64,000 nucleotides of DNA from Chryseobacterium sp. FH2 (GTDB lineage: Bacteria > Bacteroidota > Bacteroidia > Flavobacteriales > Weeksellaceae). The stretch spans positions 62,001 through 126,000 of the forward strand of contig NZ_LFNE01000001.1 of the NCBI RefSeq assembly GCF_001045455.1, read 5' to 3'. The notes below the pieces were generated by a model. The model had not been told where the DNA came from. It did not search any database and saw nothing but the letters and a program-made list of their open reading frames with translations. This document shows positions 8,966 through 17,067 of this stretch, piece by piece (the stretch's first letter is position 1; each line of letters opens with the position of its first letter). Both the position numbers and the translations under genes were made by a program.

Positions 8966-8990
8966 GGCTGCTTGGAAAAGCAGCCTTTTT
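8966..8990. terminator. Bidirectional terminator between purK and the EamA gene
   Basis: Stem GGCTGCTT/AAGCAGCC with a GGAA tetraloop, T-run on the plus side and A-run on the other. It lies between two convergent genes and can serve both. Confidence 0.85.
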
Positions 8991-9904
8991 TATTTTCTTT
9001 CTTCAATTTTTGCTTTTTTAAACATCTCCGGTTTATAATTAATAATAAACACTCCACAAATGATTAAAACGGTTGCAATGATAAATTTAGCGGAGATATT
9101 CTCATCTAAAATCAGCCAGCCTAAAAATATGGCAATTATTGTATTCACATAAGCCATAATGGAAACCTGAACAGGGGAAATTTTTGTCAAAGCATAATGA
9201 AAAGCAAAAAAAGCGGCCACAGAACCAAAAACGGCCAAATAAAGCATTGCTGAAATACTTTTCAGCGTCCAGTTTTCAAAATTGTATTTTTCTGAAAAAA
9301 TAAAAGCAAAAATAATCTGAACTATTCCTGCGAATAGAAACTGGTAGAACAGATTCAAAGAAATATTTCCACTGTGGATATTCAGTTTTTTGGTAAAAAC
9401 CGTTCCGGAAGCCCATCCTGAAATAGCACAGAAAAGGAATATAATTCCCATTCTGTAATCGGGATTTGCCAAATCTTCCAAACCATCCCAAAAAATAAAA
9501 AGTATCCCGCTGAAGCATAGCAAAATACCCGTCAAAGCTCTGAAACTAAACTTCTGGATTCCGATTGCCACACTTCCTAAAAATACGAGAATAGGAGAAG
9601 CTGCGTTGATTAAAGAAGCTAAGCTGCTCGAAACAGTTTCCTCTGCTACAGTGGTCATTCCGTTGGCGATAATTAGCATTAATACGGAAAAAACAAGCTG
9701 ATATCCTAAGCTTTTCCAGCCAATCCACTGAAACTGTTTTCTGTAAAGCAATACAACAAGCATAATAAGCGATGCCAAAAACTGACGAATTCCTGCAACA
9801 AACCAGGCAGGAATAGTTTCTACCGCCACCCGAATGGCTAAAAATGTTGTTCCCCAAACGATAGCAACGGTAAGAACGGCAAAAAGAAGTTTATAATCTT
9901 TCAA
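8990..9904 (-). CDS. EamA/RhaT-family (DMT) transporter
   Basis: 304 aa, ten predicted membrane helices in two EamA repeats. The first helix carries 'VAIVWGTTFLAIRVAVETIPAW', the usual EamA opening, and the second half starts near 'GIIFLFCAISGWASGTVF'. These are drug/metabolite exporters; the substrate is unknown. No in-frame ATG is available before the upstream stop, so the TTG at 9904 is taken as start; a TATATTTG -7 element lies about 25 nt upstream (9930-9937, minus strand). It is divergent from an AraC-regulator remnant, a common exporter/regulator pairing. Confidence 0.85.
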   Translation of the reverse strand: MKDYKLLFAVLTVAIVWGTTFLAIRVAVETIPAWFVAGIRQFLASLIMLVVLLYRKQFQWIGWKSLGYQLVFSVLMLIIANGMTTVAEETVSSSLASLINAASPILVFLGSVAIGIQKFSFRALTGILLCFSGILFIFWDGLEDLANPDYRMGIIFLFCAISGWASGTVFTKKLNIHSGNISLNLFYQFLFAGIVQIIFAFIFSEKYNFENWTLKSISAMLYLAVFGSVAAFFAFHYALTKISPVQVSIMAYVNTIIAIFLGWLILDENISAKFIIATVLIICGVFIINYKPEMFKKAKIEERK

Positions 9905-9943
9905 GGTGATGTATAAAAGTGACTGGCAGCAAATATATTTATT

Positions 9944-10331
9944 TTGGAATCAATTAAATGGCTACAGTTTGCATTGTTTTTTAGGGAACAGAGGAGTTTC
10001 TGTTTTTCCTCTGGAATTTCGGGTTTCGATAGAAGTATTCGTGGAAATATTTACGAGCCGGAAAAACTGACAAGTGAAAATATCAGTAATTTATTTGGAG
10101 TTTCAAAAATGTATGTCGGACGATATTTTAAAAATAAAACAGGAAAAACATTGAATGAATGTGTCACTGACTATAATAAAATAAAGCTAAATGAAAATCG
10201 TTTGAAACATAGCGATGTGCGGATTAATGAAATTGCAGATGAATTTGGCTTTACAGATAAGAATCATCTGAATCGTTTTTTTAAAATTAAACGGGGTTTC
10301 CCCTTCTGTATTTCGTAATCAAAATATGTAA
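9944..10331 (+). pseudogene. AraC-family regulator remnant: N-terminal truncation and C-terminal frameshift
   Basis: The residues that can be read form an AraC-type DNA-binding domain: first helix-turn-helix 'LTSENISNLFGVSKMYVGRYFKNKTGKTLNE', second 'RINEIADEFGFTDKNHLNRFFK'. After the Phe-Phe-Lys the original frame ends quickly (stop at 10316-10318), but one frame over, from about 10290, the conserved ending reads 'GVSPSVFRNQNM' and stops at 10331. A single-base change near 10290 therefore broke the gene. The cupin-like sensor domain expected before residue 1 is also missing; only its last part ('SSGISGF') remains, directly against the divergent EamA gene that it probably once controlled. Confidence 0.8.
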
Positions 10332-10386
10332 TTGATTTTCATAAATAATATTAAAGGATTATAAACTAATTTGCTCATTGGCTTTC

Positions 10387-10418
10387 TTGGTAATGATATT
10401 ATTAATTCTTTATCTTTG
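10387..10418 (+). promoter_or_regulatory. Bacteroidota-type promoter of purE
   Basis: TTG at 10387-10389, 21 nt spacer, TATCTTTG at 10411-10418. This fits the TTG/TAnnTTTG consensus of Bacteroidota vegetative promoters; the purE ATG is 21 nt further on. Confidence 0.7.
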
Positions 10419-10438
10419 AATATCTAATAAAATTGAAG

Positions 10439-10942
10439 ATGGTAGGAATTATTATGGGTAGTCAGAGCGACTTACCAATCATGGAACAGGCTGCAAATTT
10501 TTTGAAATCTTTAGACATTCCGTACGAACTGACCGTGGTTTCTGCTCACAGAACGCCGGAGAGAATGTTTGACTATGCAAAAACAGCGAAGGAAAGAGGT
10601 CTGAAAGTAATTGTTGCCGGAGCGGGAGGCGCAGCACATCTTCCGGGAATGGTAGCAAGCTGTACAACTTTACCGGTAATTGGGGTTCCTATTTTATCAA
10701 GTAATTCTATCGACGGATGGGATTCTGTATTGTCAATCCTTCAGATGCCTGGCGGAATTCCGGTGGCAACAGTGGCGCTGAACGGAGCTTTGAATGCAGG
10801 AATTTTAGCAGCTAAAATTTTAGGAAGTGCAGATGCCCTGATAGCTGAAAATCTTCAAAAATATCAGGATTCTTTGAAAGATAAAGTGCTGGGAACTGTT
10901 GATGATATCAAAGCCCAACATCCTAATCATTTTGATATTTAG
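10439..10942 (+). CDS. purE: N5-carboxyaminoimidazole ribonucleotide mutase (PurE)
   Basis: 167 aa class I PurE, which rearranges N5-CAIR to CAIR in purine synthesis after PurK. The start '[15 protein letters not shown]' and the motifs '[11 protein letters not shown]', '[15 protein letters not shown]' and '[20 protein letters not shown]' are all present and complete. ATG at 10439 is preferred over the TTG two codons earlier. It has its own promoter, which fits its separation from purK. Confidence 0.97.
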   Translation: MVGIIMGSQSDLPIMEQAANFLKSLDIPYELTVVSAHRTPERMFDYAKTAKERGLKVIVAGAGGAAHLPGMVASCTTLPVIGVPILSSNSIDGWDSVLSILQMPGGIPVATVALNGALNAGILAAKILGSADALIAENLQKYQDSLKDKVLGTVDDIKAQHPNHFDI

Positions 10943-10957
10943 TTTATATTTAAACAT

Positions 10958-10987
10958 AAAAAAGCCTCACATTTGTGAGGCTTTTTT
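10958..10987. terminator. Bidirectional terminator between purE and the XRE gene
   Basis: Perfect 13-bp stem AAAAAAGCCTCAC/GTGAGGCTTTTTT with an ATTT loop, between convergent genes. Confidence 0.9.
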
Positions 10988-10992
10988 ATGTT

Positions 10993-11262
10993 TTATTTTT
11001 CAACAGCGAAATCGAAAAGTTCTTTTACTTCTACCTCTAGAGCCTGAGAAATAGCGTGGACAATACCTATAGATGTATTGATAATTCCCCTCTCGATTCT
11101 GCTTATTTGTGAGTATTCTACATTGATAGCGTCAGCAAGACTTTGCATACTTATTTTTTTGGACTCTCGTATTCTTCTTAGATTTTGTCCAAATAATATT
11201 ATAAAGTCTTTATCTATACTTGCTTTCACAAGGCAAAGGTTGAGAATTTTAAAAAAAATCAT
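10993..11262 (-). CDS. XRE-family helix-turn-helix regulator
   Basis: 89 aa; a lambda-Cro-type HTH covers about residues 24-82 ('FGQNLRRIRESKKISMQSLADAINVEYSQISRIERGIIN...ISQALEVEVKELF'). The ATG at 11262 gives an 11-residue N-terminal extension; a GTG at codon 12 (protein beginning at 'VKASIDKDF') is an equally plausible start. It is transcribed away from the lipoprotein array and shares its upstream region with that array's promoter at 11272-11303, so it could regulate the array; that is inference from position only. Confidence 0.8.
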   Translation of the reverse strand: MIFFKILNLCLVKASIDKDFIILFGQNLRRIRESKKISMQSLADAINVEYSQISRIERGIINTSIGIVHAISQALEVEVKELFDFAVEK

Positions 11263-11271
11263 TGTGGCTTA

Positions 11272-11303
11272 TTTGCCATAATTTAAAAATTATTATATAT
11301 TTG
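11272..11303 (+). promoter_or_regulatory. Strong Bacteroidota-type promoter of the lipoprotein array
   Basis: TTTG at 11272-11275, 20-nt spacer, TATATTTG at 11296-11303: a near-ideal match to the consensus. Transcription would start near 11309, giving a leader of about 65 nt before the ATG at 11374. Confidence 0.75.
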
Positions 11304-11373
11304 CAAAATACCAATCCCGTATAGGTGATTAAGAAAAAAATTATATATTTAACAACTTAAAACACACAAGTCT

Positions 11374-12987
11374 ATGAAGAAAAATTTAATTCTTCGGCTG
11401 ATGCTGATGACAGCATTTGTCCTTTCTTTTCATTCCTGTAGAACTGATTTAGAAGCAATAACGGAACACAAAACTGAACCAGGTGAGCATATCCATCAAA
11501 AAATCAGCACAGCTACTTTTCAAAAAGAAACTTTTCTAAGCGGAGTTAATGAGTTTAAAAGGTCAGCTAATTCTTTATCAGGTAAAAGCGGCTCAAACTC
11601 TGATTATCTGAAGAGATTTTTTATTGACGAAACATCCATTTATAAAATGGATGTCAATAACATTCAAACCTATGCTTTACGAGCGTACAATATTTTTGAA
11701 AGTCCTGAGGTAGTTTACAATCTTGTTTATAGAAAAAATGGCAATGATGCAGCATTTTCAATTGTTGAGATTATAGATAACGAACTTATTCCTGTATATG
11801 ATTCTCAGAAAGGTATCGTAACAAAAATAGATAATCCGTCTACTGCAAGGATATGTACAGATTTTTATTCCGTAGAAATATGGAACTGTAAAGAAAATGT
11901 GTCTTGGGACCAATGTGATAAGTGCGCTCAATGTCTTTTTACAAGTTCAGGCTATACTTCGTATGAATGCGGAGGTGGTGGTGGAAATACAGGCGGTGGC
12001 GGAAGTTTCCCAGGCGGTGGTGACACAGGAGGCGGGGGTGGAGGAACAGGATTGTATGACCCGGGTGGTTATACTTTTGACCCTAATATTCCACCCTCAA
12101 TAGAACCATCATATGTGAGAGCTGCAAGGGCGAATAGCTTTTTCTACTCACTAACCGACCAAGCAAAATCTTGGGCAGTAGAGCATTCGGACATTTATTG
12201 CAGTATTCTAGAATATTATCTTGACCATATTCCTCCCTCATCTCCACCGCCAAACAGCTATTACTGGGATTTTGCCAATTTTGCAATACAACTTTTTATG
12301 GAAAATCCTGCTTTGACGTGGGAACAGTTTTATAATCAGTTTATTAATACCCCCTGCCAGAAAACAAAAAACCTCGTAAACAAGCCCGAAATAAAAAATA
12401 AACTTAATTCTTTGAAAGCACATTCTAATACAAACACAAAAGACGAAGATGGTTTTCAGGAATTGAAAAGTGGTACTTTAGTACAAGGAAATGTAAATGG
12501 AAATAACCTACTGGAATTTGGAATCGGTCAAAATTCTTTAGGTACTGTACACTCTCATCAACCGGGAACAATTGGTATACTTGCCCCACAGGATATTATG
12601 ACATTTTTACATATTGTAAGAGTACAAGATACCAATGCCCTCGGAAATGCTTATAGCGGAACGGTTTCTTCCAACGGGACTTATTTTATTAATTTTACTG
12701 GAACGGCATCTGATTTGCCGCCTGCTATGACGGACGCTCAGGAAGCGGCGTATGTTGCCGATTTGGTGAAAACTTATAAGGAATGGGAAGACCTTTTATC
12801 AGAAGACAGTAGATATTCTACTAACTATTTAAAAGTAAATAAGCCTCAAGGACTTGAAATTTTATTTTTTAAATTACTAAAAAAAATGAATCTAAATGAT
12901 AAAATTCAATTAATTAAAGAAGAAAACGGAAATACTTCTTCAATAAAAGAAAATACTAATGGAACAACAACACCTAATCCTTGCTAA
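11374..12987 (+). CDS. Large Gly-rich lipoprotein with a C-terminal HxH...D (JAB/MPN-like) domain
   Basis: 537 aa. A lipoprotein signal ends at Cys22 ('LSFHSC'). Residues about 30-195 form a globular part, 198-226 is a Gly-rich linker, and 227-340 is a helical part. The C-terminal domain contains 'GTVHSHQPGTIGILAPQDIM' with His393, His395 and Asp407, spaced like the HxH...D metal site of JAB/MPN (JAMM) peptidases, although the usual Ser of SxxD is Ala-Pro-Gln. The last 25 residues (ending 'TPNPC') recur as orphan relics between the downstream genes. The protein is probably exported and surface-anchored. It heads the eight-gene array and may be an effector-like or processing protein; function is unknown. 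Confidence 0.7.
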   Translation: MKKNLILRLMLMTAFVLSFHSCRTDLEAITEHKTEPGEHIHQKISTATFQKETFLSGVNEFKRSANSLSGKSGSNSDYLKRFFIDETSIYKMDVNNIQTYALRAYNIFESPEVVYNLVYRKNGNDAAFSIVEIIDNELIPVYDSQKGIVTKIDNPSTARICTDFYSVEIWNCKENVSWDQCDKCAQCLFTSSGYTSYECGGGGGNTGGGGSFPGGGDTGGGGGGTGLYDPGGYTFDPNIPPSIEPSYVRAARANSFFYSLTDQAKSWAVEHSDIYCSILEYYLDHIPPSSPPPNSYYWDFANFAIQLFMENPALTWEQFYNQFINTPCQKTKNLVNKPEIKNKLNSLKAHSNTNTKDEDGFQELKSGTLVQGNVNGNNLLEFGIGQNSLGTVHSHQPGTIGILAPQDIMTFLHIVRVQDTNALGNAYSGTVSSNGTYFINFTGTASDLPPAMTDAQEAAYVADLVKTYKEWEDLLSEDSRYSTNYLKVNKPQGLEILFFKLLKKMNLNDKIQLIKEENGNTSSIKENTNGTTTPNPC

Positions 12988-12997
12988 AAAACAATTT

Positions 12998-13579
12998 ATG
13001 AAAACAACATATTTAAAAACTTTAACTATTATATTTTGCTTAGTTTTATATTCGTGCCAAGCACAACAAATATATCCTTTATTAACAGATACTTCAAATC
13101 TCCCTAATAATTCTTATGTTAAAGATTTAGATAATGAATATAATTCATTTGAAGGGACTTGGAAATCAAATTTAAATGATAGAATTGTAACATTAAAAAT
13201 TACTAAAGTTTTGCAAAAACCATTACAAAAATTAAATATATCTTATTATTTAGATGTTTTAATTGTACAATATTCTATTCAAGATAATAATGGAAATATT
13301 ATTGAAAATAATATTTCTTCAAACCTAAATGATTATAAAATTATATCAACAGTGTATAGTAAAAAAGCACAAGTTGCTAAACTTTATTATGAGGGTGGTA
13401 AATGCCAAGTTGGTTGGGGAGGAATAAGCTTAAAAATGATTGATTCTGCGCATTTGAAATGGAACTATCAGCCTGAATCAACAGTTATTACAAATAAAAA
13501 TTGTCCGGATTATCCGGCTGGAGGTATAAAAATTAATTTGCCAGACGAGCCTGCTGATATAATTTTCACTAAACAATAA
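12998..13579 (+). CDS. DUF6705-like lipoprotein, array copy 1
   Basis: 193 aa; lipoprotein signal ending at Cys20 ('VLYSCQAQQ'). It follows the large lipoprotein gene by 10 bp, so both are co-transcribed. The mature part has the array's shared plan: 'PNNSYVKDLDNEYNSFEGTW', a strand-rich middle, 'GGKCQVGWGGI', 'AHLKWNYQPES' and the C-terminal block from 'TNKNCPDYPAGGIKI' to 'FTKQ'. Two conserved Cys (GGKC and NKNC) could form a disulfide. It is the most divergent copy in its middle. The DUF6705 assignment is from memory of the family and not certain; function unknown. The ATG at 12998 is preferred over an upstream in-frame ATG inside the preceding gene. Confidence 0.8.
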   Translation: MKTTYLKTLTIIFCLVLYSCQAQQIYPLLTDTSNLPNNSYVKDLDNEYNSFEGTWKSNLNDRIVTLKITKVLQKPLQKLNISYYLDVLIVQYSIQDNNGNIIENNISSNLNDYKIISTVYSKKAQVAKLYYEGGKCQVGWGGISLKMIDSAHLKWNYQPESTVITNKNCPDYPAGGIKINLPDEPADIIFTKQ

Positions 13580-13726
13580 TGAAAGAATAACCGCTGAAAA
13601 GCGGTTTATAGTTTATAACAAAAGGATTGTAAAGCAATTGTTAAAAGAAGATAATACAAATACTTCAACAATAGAAAAAGATGCAAGTGGAAATCCAATA
13701 CCGAATCCTTGTTAAAACAAAACATT
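13580..13726 (+). repeat. Array spacer 1: hairpin terminator plus orphan 3' tail
   Basis: Hairpin AACCGCT-GAAA-AGCGGTT at 13589-13606 followed by T-rich sequence, then at 13632-13715 an orphan tail reading 'KQLLKEDNTNTSTIEKDA' and then 'SGNPIPNPC' and a stop. This matches the last residues of the large lipoprotein (...'LIKEENGNTSSI'...'TPNPC'). No start codon precedes the tail. The next lipoprotein gene begins 12 nt after its stop, just as copy 1 begins 10 nt after the full-length gene. Confidence 0.9.
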
Positions 13727-14293
13727 ATGAAAAATAAAGCATTCTTATATTTACTAATTTCATTATTTTCAATTAGTTGTAAAGCACAACAATATCCATT
13801 AAATACAAACTATAGTCAAATTCCAAATAATGCGTATATTAAAGATTTAAATAATGACTTAAATAAATATGTTGGGAATTGGAATGTTTCTGTAGGAAGT
13901 AAACAAATACACCTTTATATTACAAAACAAGAAAATCGGCCTATTAACTTAATGAGTAAAAGTTATTTTAGTGATGTCTTAGTAATTAAATACGAAATTT
14001 TAGTTAACAATCAAATAGTAGAGAGCACAAAGAATTTTACTCTTGAAAATGCTAATATCACGAGTATAGATTTAGATATTGATGGTTCTATAATTTTTGA
14101 TTATGAAGGAGGAAAATGTGGTGTAGGATCGGGAATGATTGATGTAACATATATAGATTCCACACATTTAAAATGGAATTATCAACCAGAATCTACAATG
14201 TTAACTAATAAAAACTGTTCAGATTATCCTGCTGAAGGTATAAAGATAAATTTACCTGATGAGCCAAAGGATATCATATTTACTAAACAATAG
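13727..14293 (+). CDS. DUF6705-like lipoprotein, array copy 2
   Basis: 188 aa; signal peptide with Cys18 ('LFSISCKAQQ'). Shares 'PLNTNYSQIPNNAYIKDLNND', 'GGKCGVGSG', 'STHLKWNYQPES' and the C-terminal block ending 'DIIFTKQ' with its neighbours. Its first 24 residues and the bases just upstream are identical to those of copy 8 (17739), a sign of recent duplication or conversion. Upstream TTG codons fall in the tail relic and are not used. Function unknown; a surface or periplasmic lipoprotein. Confidence 0.8.
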   Translation: MKNKAFLYLLISLFSISCKAQQYPLNTNYSQIPNNAYIKDLNNDLNKYVGNWNVSVGSKQIHLYITKQENRPINLMSKSYFSDVLVIKYEILVNNQIVESTKNFTLENANITSIDLDIDGSIIFDYEGGKCGVGSGMIDVTYIDSTHLKWNYQPESTMLTNKNCSDYPAEGIKINLPDEPKDIIFTKQ

Positions 14294-14447
14294 TGAAAGA
14301 ATAACCGCTGAAAAGCGGTTTTTAGTTTATAACAAAAGGATTTTAAAGCAACTGTTAAAAGAATATAATACAAATACTTCAACAATAGAAAAAGATGCAA
14401 GTGGAAATCCAATACCGAATCCTTGTTAAAATTTAAAATAAACAATT
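14294..14447 (+). repeat. Array spacer 2: hairpin terminator plus orphan 3' tail
   Basis: Same layout as spacer 1: hairpin at 14303-14320, orphan tail at 14346-14429 ending 'PIPNPC' and stop. It differs from spacer 1 at only a few bases, for example Tyr instead of Asp in 'LLKEYNTNTST'. Confidence 0.9.
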
Positions 14448-15026
14448 ATGAAAAAGAATACATTTTTATACTTAATAATCATATTATTTTCAATAAGCTG
14501 TAAAGCTCAACAATATCCTTTGGATACAGATTATAAAACTATACCTAATTATTCTTATTTAAAGGATACAAATAATTCATTATTGCCCTATGTAGGTAAT
14601 TGGAAAGCAACTTATAGTGGTAATGAAATCATTTTAAAAATTGAAAAAACAGATAATCATTTCCGTAACTTTAATATTAAAAAATTCTATGAAGATGTAT
14701 TATTTATGCACTATATTATTAAAAATCAACAAGGAAATATTGTGGAGAGTACAATGAATATAAATACTACAGATTCAAATATTATTAGCGATATGATATT
14801 TCCCAGCGATAATTTAATTTCTTTTACATATACGGGGGGGCAATGTACAGTAGGTTGGGGAAGTATAAATTTAAAAATGATAGATTCCACTCATTTTCAG
14901 TGGAATTATCAACCAGAGTCTACTATAATTACTAATAAAAACTGTCCAGATTATCCAACAGGAGGTATAACAATAAATCTTCCTTACAATCCTGATTATG
15001 TGGATTTGGTTTTTACTAAGCAATAA
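14448..15026 (+). CDS. DUF6705-like lipoprotein, array copy 3
   Basis: 192 aa; signal peptide with Cys18. The most distinct of copies 2-8: the middle reads 'VLFMHYIIKNQQGNIVESTMNINTT', closer to copy 1, and the end is 'LPYNPDYVDLVFTKQ' with a short insertion. The conserved 'GGQCTVGWGSINLKMIDSTHFQWNYQPES' core is kept. It is followed by a different terminator and no tail relic. Confidence 0.8.
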   Translation: MKKNTFLYLIIILFSISCKAQQYPLDTDYKTIPNYSYLKDTNNSLLPYVGNWKATYSGNEIILKIEKTDNHFRNFNIKKFYEDVLFMHYIIKNQQGNIVESTMNINTTDSNIISDMIFPSDNLISFTYTGGQCTVGWGSINLKMIDSTHFQWNYQPESTIITNKNCPDYPTGGITINLPYNPDYVDLVFTKQ

Positions 15027-15032
15027 ACAAAG

Positions 15033-15052
15033 CCTCTAAAAAGAGGTTTTTT
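15033..15052 (+). terminator. Terminator between array copies 3 and 4
   Basis: Stem CCTCT-AAAA-AGAGG followed by six T residues. This junction lacks the AACCGCT hairpin and the orphan tail found at most other junctions. Confidence 0.75.
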
Positions 15053-15064
15053 CAAATGATGATT

Positions 15065-15631
15065 ATGAAAAAGAATACATTTTTATATTTATTAATCATA
15101 TTATTTTCCATAAGCTGTAAAGCACAACAATATCCATTAAATACAAACTATAGAACAATTCCTGATAATTCTTACATAAAAGATATTAATAATGAGTATA
15201 GTAAATTTGTTGGAAATTGGAAAGCTATTATCAATAACAAAGAAATAGACTTATCTATAAGTAAAGAAGAAAATAAAAGTATGATATTATTTAATAGACA
15301 TTTTTACAAAGATGTTTTATTAATTAGATATAAAGTTTTAGTAAATAATCAAATTGTTGAAAATACGATCAACAATTCAAATGATAGTGTCAATATAATT
15401 AGTATGGGGGCACAGATTGATGGCTCGGTTCTCTTTGATTATAAGGGATTAAAATGTTTAGTAGGAAATGGTTTTATTAGTCTTGAATATGTTGACTCTA
15501 CACATTTAAAATGGAACTATCAGCCTCAATCTACAGTAATTACCAATAAAAACTGTTCAGATTACCCTACTAGTGGTATAAAAATAAATTTACCTTATGA
15601 GCCTGCTGATATAATTTTCACTAAACAATAG
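15065..15631 (+). CDS. DUF6705-like lipoprotein, array copy 4
   Basis: 188 aa from the ATG at 15065 (in-frame ATGs at 15056 and 15059 would add up to three residues before the usual 'MKKNTF' start). Lipoprotein Cys18. The segment 'LNTNYRTIPDNSYIKDINNEY' is identical to copy 5 and the 3' end from 'SDYPTSGIKINLPYEPAD' on is identical in DNA to copy 7, so the gene is a mosaic of its neighbours. 'GLKC' replaces 'GGKC'. Function unknown. Confidence 0.8.
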   Translation: MKKNTFLYLLIILFSISCKAQQYPLNTNYRTIPDNSYIKDINNEYSKFVGNWKAIINNKEIDLSISKEENKSMILFNRHFYKDVLLIRYKVLVNNQIVENTINNSNDSVNIISMGAQIDGSVLFDYKGLKCLVGNGFISLEYVDSTHLKWNYQPQSTVITNKNCSDYPTSGIKINLPYEPADIIFTKQ

Positions 15632-15781
15632 TGAAAGAATAACCGCTGAAAAGCGGTTTTTAGTTTATAACAAAAGGATTTTAAAGCAATTGTTAAAAGA
15701 AGATAATACAAATACTTCAACAATAGAAAAAGATGCAAGTGGAAATCCAATACCGAATCCTTGCTAAAAAAACTAAATATT
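15632..15781 (+). repeat. Array spacer 3: hairpin terminator plus orphan 3' tail
   Basis: Hairpin at 15641-15658 and orphan tail at 15684-15767, ending 'PIPNPC' and stop, 14 nt before copy 5. Almost identical to spacers 1, 2 and 4. Confidence 0.9.
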
Positions 15782-16348
15782 ATGAAAAATAAAATATTTT
15801 TATTTTTAACATTATTGTTAATTTCAATTAGTTGTAATGCACAGCAATATCCATTAAATACAAACTATAGAACAATTCCTGATAATTCTTACATAAAAGA
15901 TATTAATAATGAGTACAATAAATTTGTTGGAAATTGGAAAGCAACAATTAATAATAAAGAAGTCAATCTTAGTATAATAAAACAAGATAATAGACCAATA
16001 GTTATACTTAACAAGTCTTATTATAGTGATGTTCTCTTACTTAGATACAATGTTCTAGAAAATAATCAAATAGTTGAAAATACATTAGATTTCACAAATG
16101 ATAAAGTGAAGGCAATTAGTATGGGAATAGAAATCGATGGTTCTGTTCTTTTTGATTATGAAGGCTTAAAATGTTTAGTTGGAAATGGATTTATAAATTT
16201 AGTATATATTGACCCAAGCCATTTAAAATGGAATTATCAACCTCAATCTACAGTAATTACCAATAAAAACTGTTCAGATTACCCTGCTGGAGGTATAAAA
16301 ATAAATTTACCTTATGAGCCCAAGGATATCATATTTACTAAACAATAG
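15782..16348 (+). CDS. DUF6705-like lipoprotein, array copy 5
   Basis: 188 aa; Cys18 in 'ISISCNAQQ' (Asn rather than Lys after the Cys). It shares its N-terminal third and the 'GLKCLVGNGFI' segment with copy 4 but its middle ('IIKQDNRPIVILNKSYYSDVLLLRYNVLENNQ') and its 'EPKDIIFTKQ' end match other copies. Function unknown. Confidence 0.8.
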   Translation: MKNKIFLFLTLLLISISCNAQQYPLNTNYRTIPDNSYIKDINNEYNKFVGNWKATINNKEVNLSIIKQDNRPIVILNKSYYSDVLLLRYNVLENNQIVENTLDFTNDKVKAISMGIEIDGSVLFDYEGLKCLVGNGFINLVYIDPSHLKWNYQPQSTVITNKNCSDYPAGGIKINLPYEPKDIIFTKQ

Positions 16349-16503
16349 TGAAAGAATAACCGCTGAAAAGCGGTTTTTAGTTTATAACAAAAGGATTTTA
16401 AAGCAATTGTTAAAAGAAGATAATACAAATACTTCAACAATAGAAAAAGATGCAAGTGGAAATCCAATACCGAATCCTTGTTAATCAAATTAAAACACTT
16501 ATT
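16349..16503 (+). repeat. Array spacer 4: hairpin terminator plus orphan 3' tail
   Basis: Hairpin at 16358-16375, orphan tail at 16401-16484 ending 'PIPNPC' and stop, 19 nt before copy 6. The longer gap to the next ATG distinguishes it from the other copies. Confidence 0.9.
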
Positions 16504-17067
16504 ATGAAAAAGAAGAAGTTCTTATATCTATTTATAGCATTAATATCAGTAGCCTGTAAAGCTCAACAGTATTCATTAAATACTGATTATGAAAATATAC
16601 CAAACAATTCACATATTAAAGATCTTAATAATGAATATAATAAATTTGTTGGGACATGGAAAGCTACATTAGGAAATAAAGAAATCTATATTTATGTTAC
16701 TAAACAAGAGGATCGACTAATAAGTCGATTAACAAAAACATTTTTCAGAGATGTCTTGTTAATTAGATATAAAGTTTTAATAAGTAATCAAATCGTAGAG
16801 AATACTACAAGTTTTACGAATGAAAATATAAATATAATTAGTATGGCAACAGAGGATAATTCTGTTATTTTTACTTATACAGGAGGAAAATGTACAGTAG
16901 GATGGGGAATAATTAGTACAGAATATATTGATTCAACACATTTGAAATGGAACTATCAGCCTCAATCTACGATGATAACGAACAAAAACTGTCCTGATTA
17001 TCCCGCTGGTGGTATAAAAATAAATCTACCTGATGAACCGAAAGATTTAATCTTTACAAAACAATAG
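16504..17067 (+). CDS. DUF6705-like lipoprotein, array copy 6
   Basis: 187 aa; 'MKKKKFLYLFIALISVAC' gives Cys18. The core 'GGKCTVGWGIISTEYIDSTHLKWNYQPQS' and the 'EPKDLIFTKQ' end are conserved. An in-frame ATG further upstream (16450) lies within the tail relic and is not used. Its TAG stop overlaps the GTG start of copy 7 by one base, with no spacer between them. Confidence 0.8.
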   Translation: MKKKKFLYLFIALISVACKAQQYSLNTDYENIPNNSHIKDLNNEYNKFVGTWKATLGNKEIYIYVTKQEDRLISRLTKTFFRDVLLIRYKVLISNQIVENTTSFTNENINIISMATEDNSVIFTYTGGKCTVGWGIISTEYIDSTHLKWNYQPQSTMITNKNCPDYPAGGIKINLPDEPKDLIFTKQ

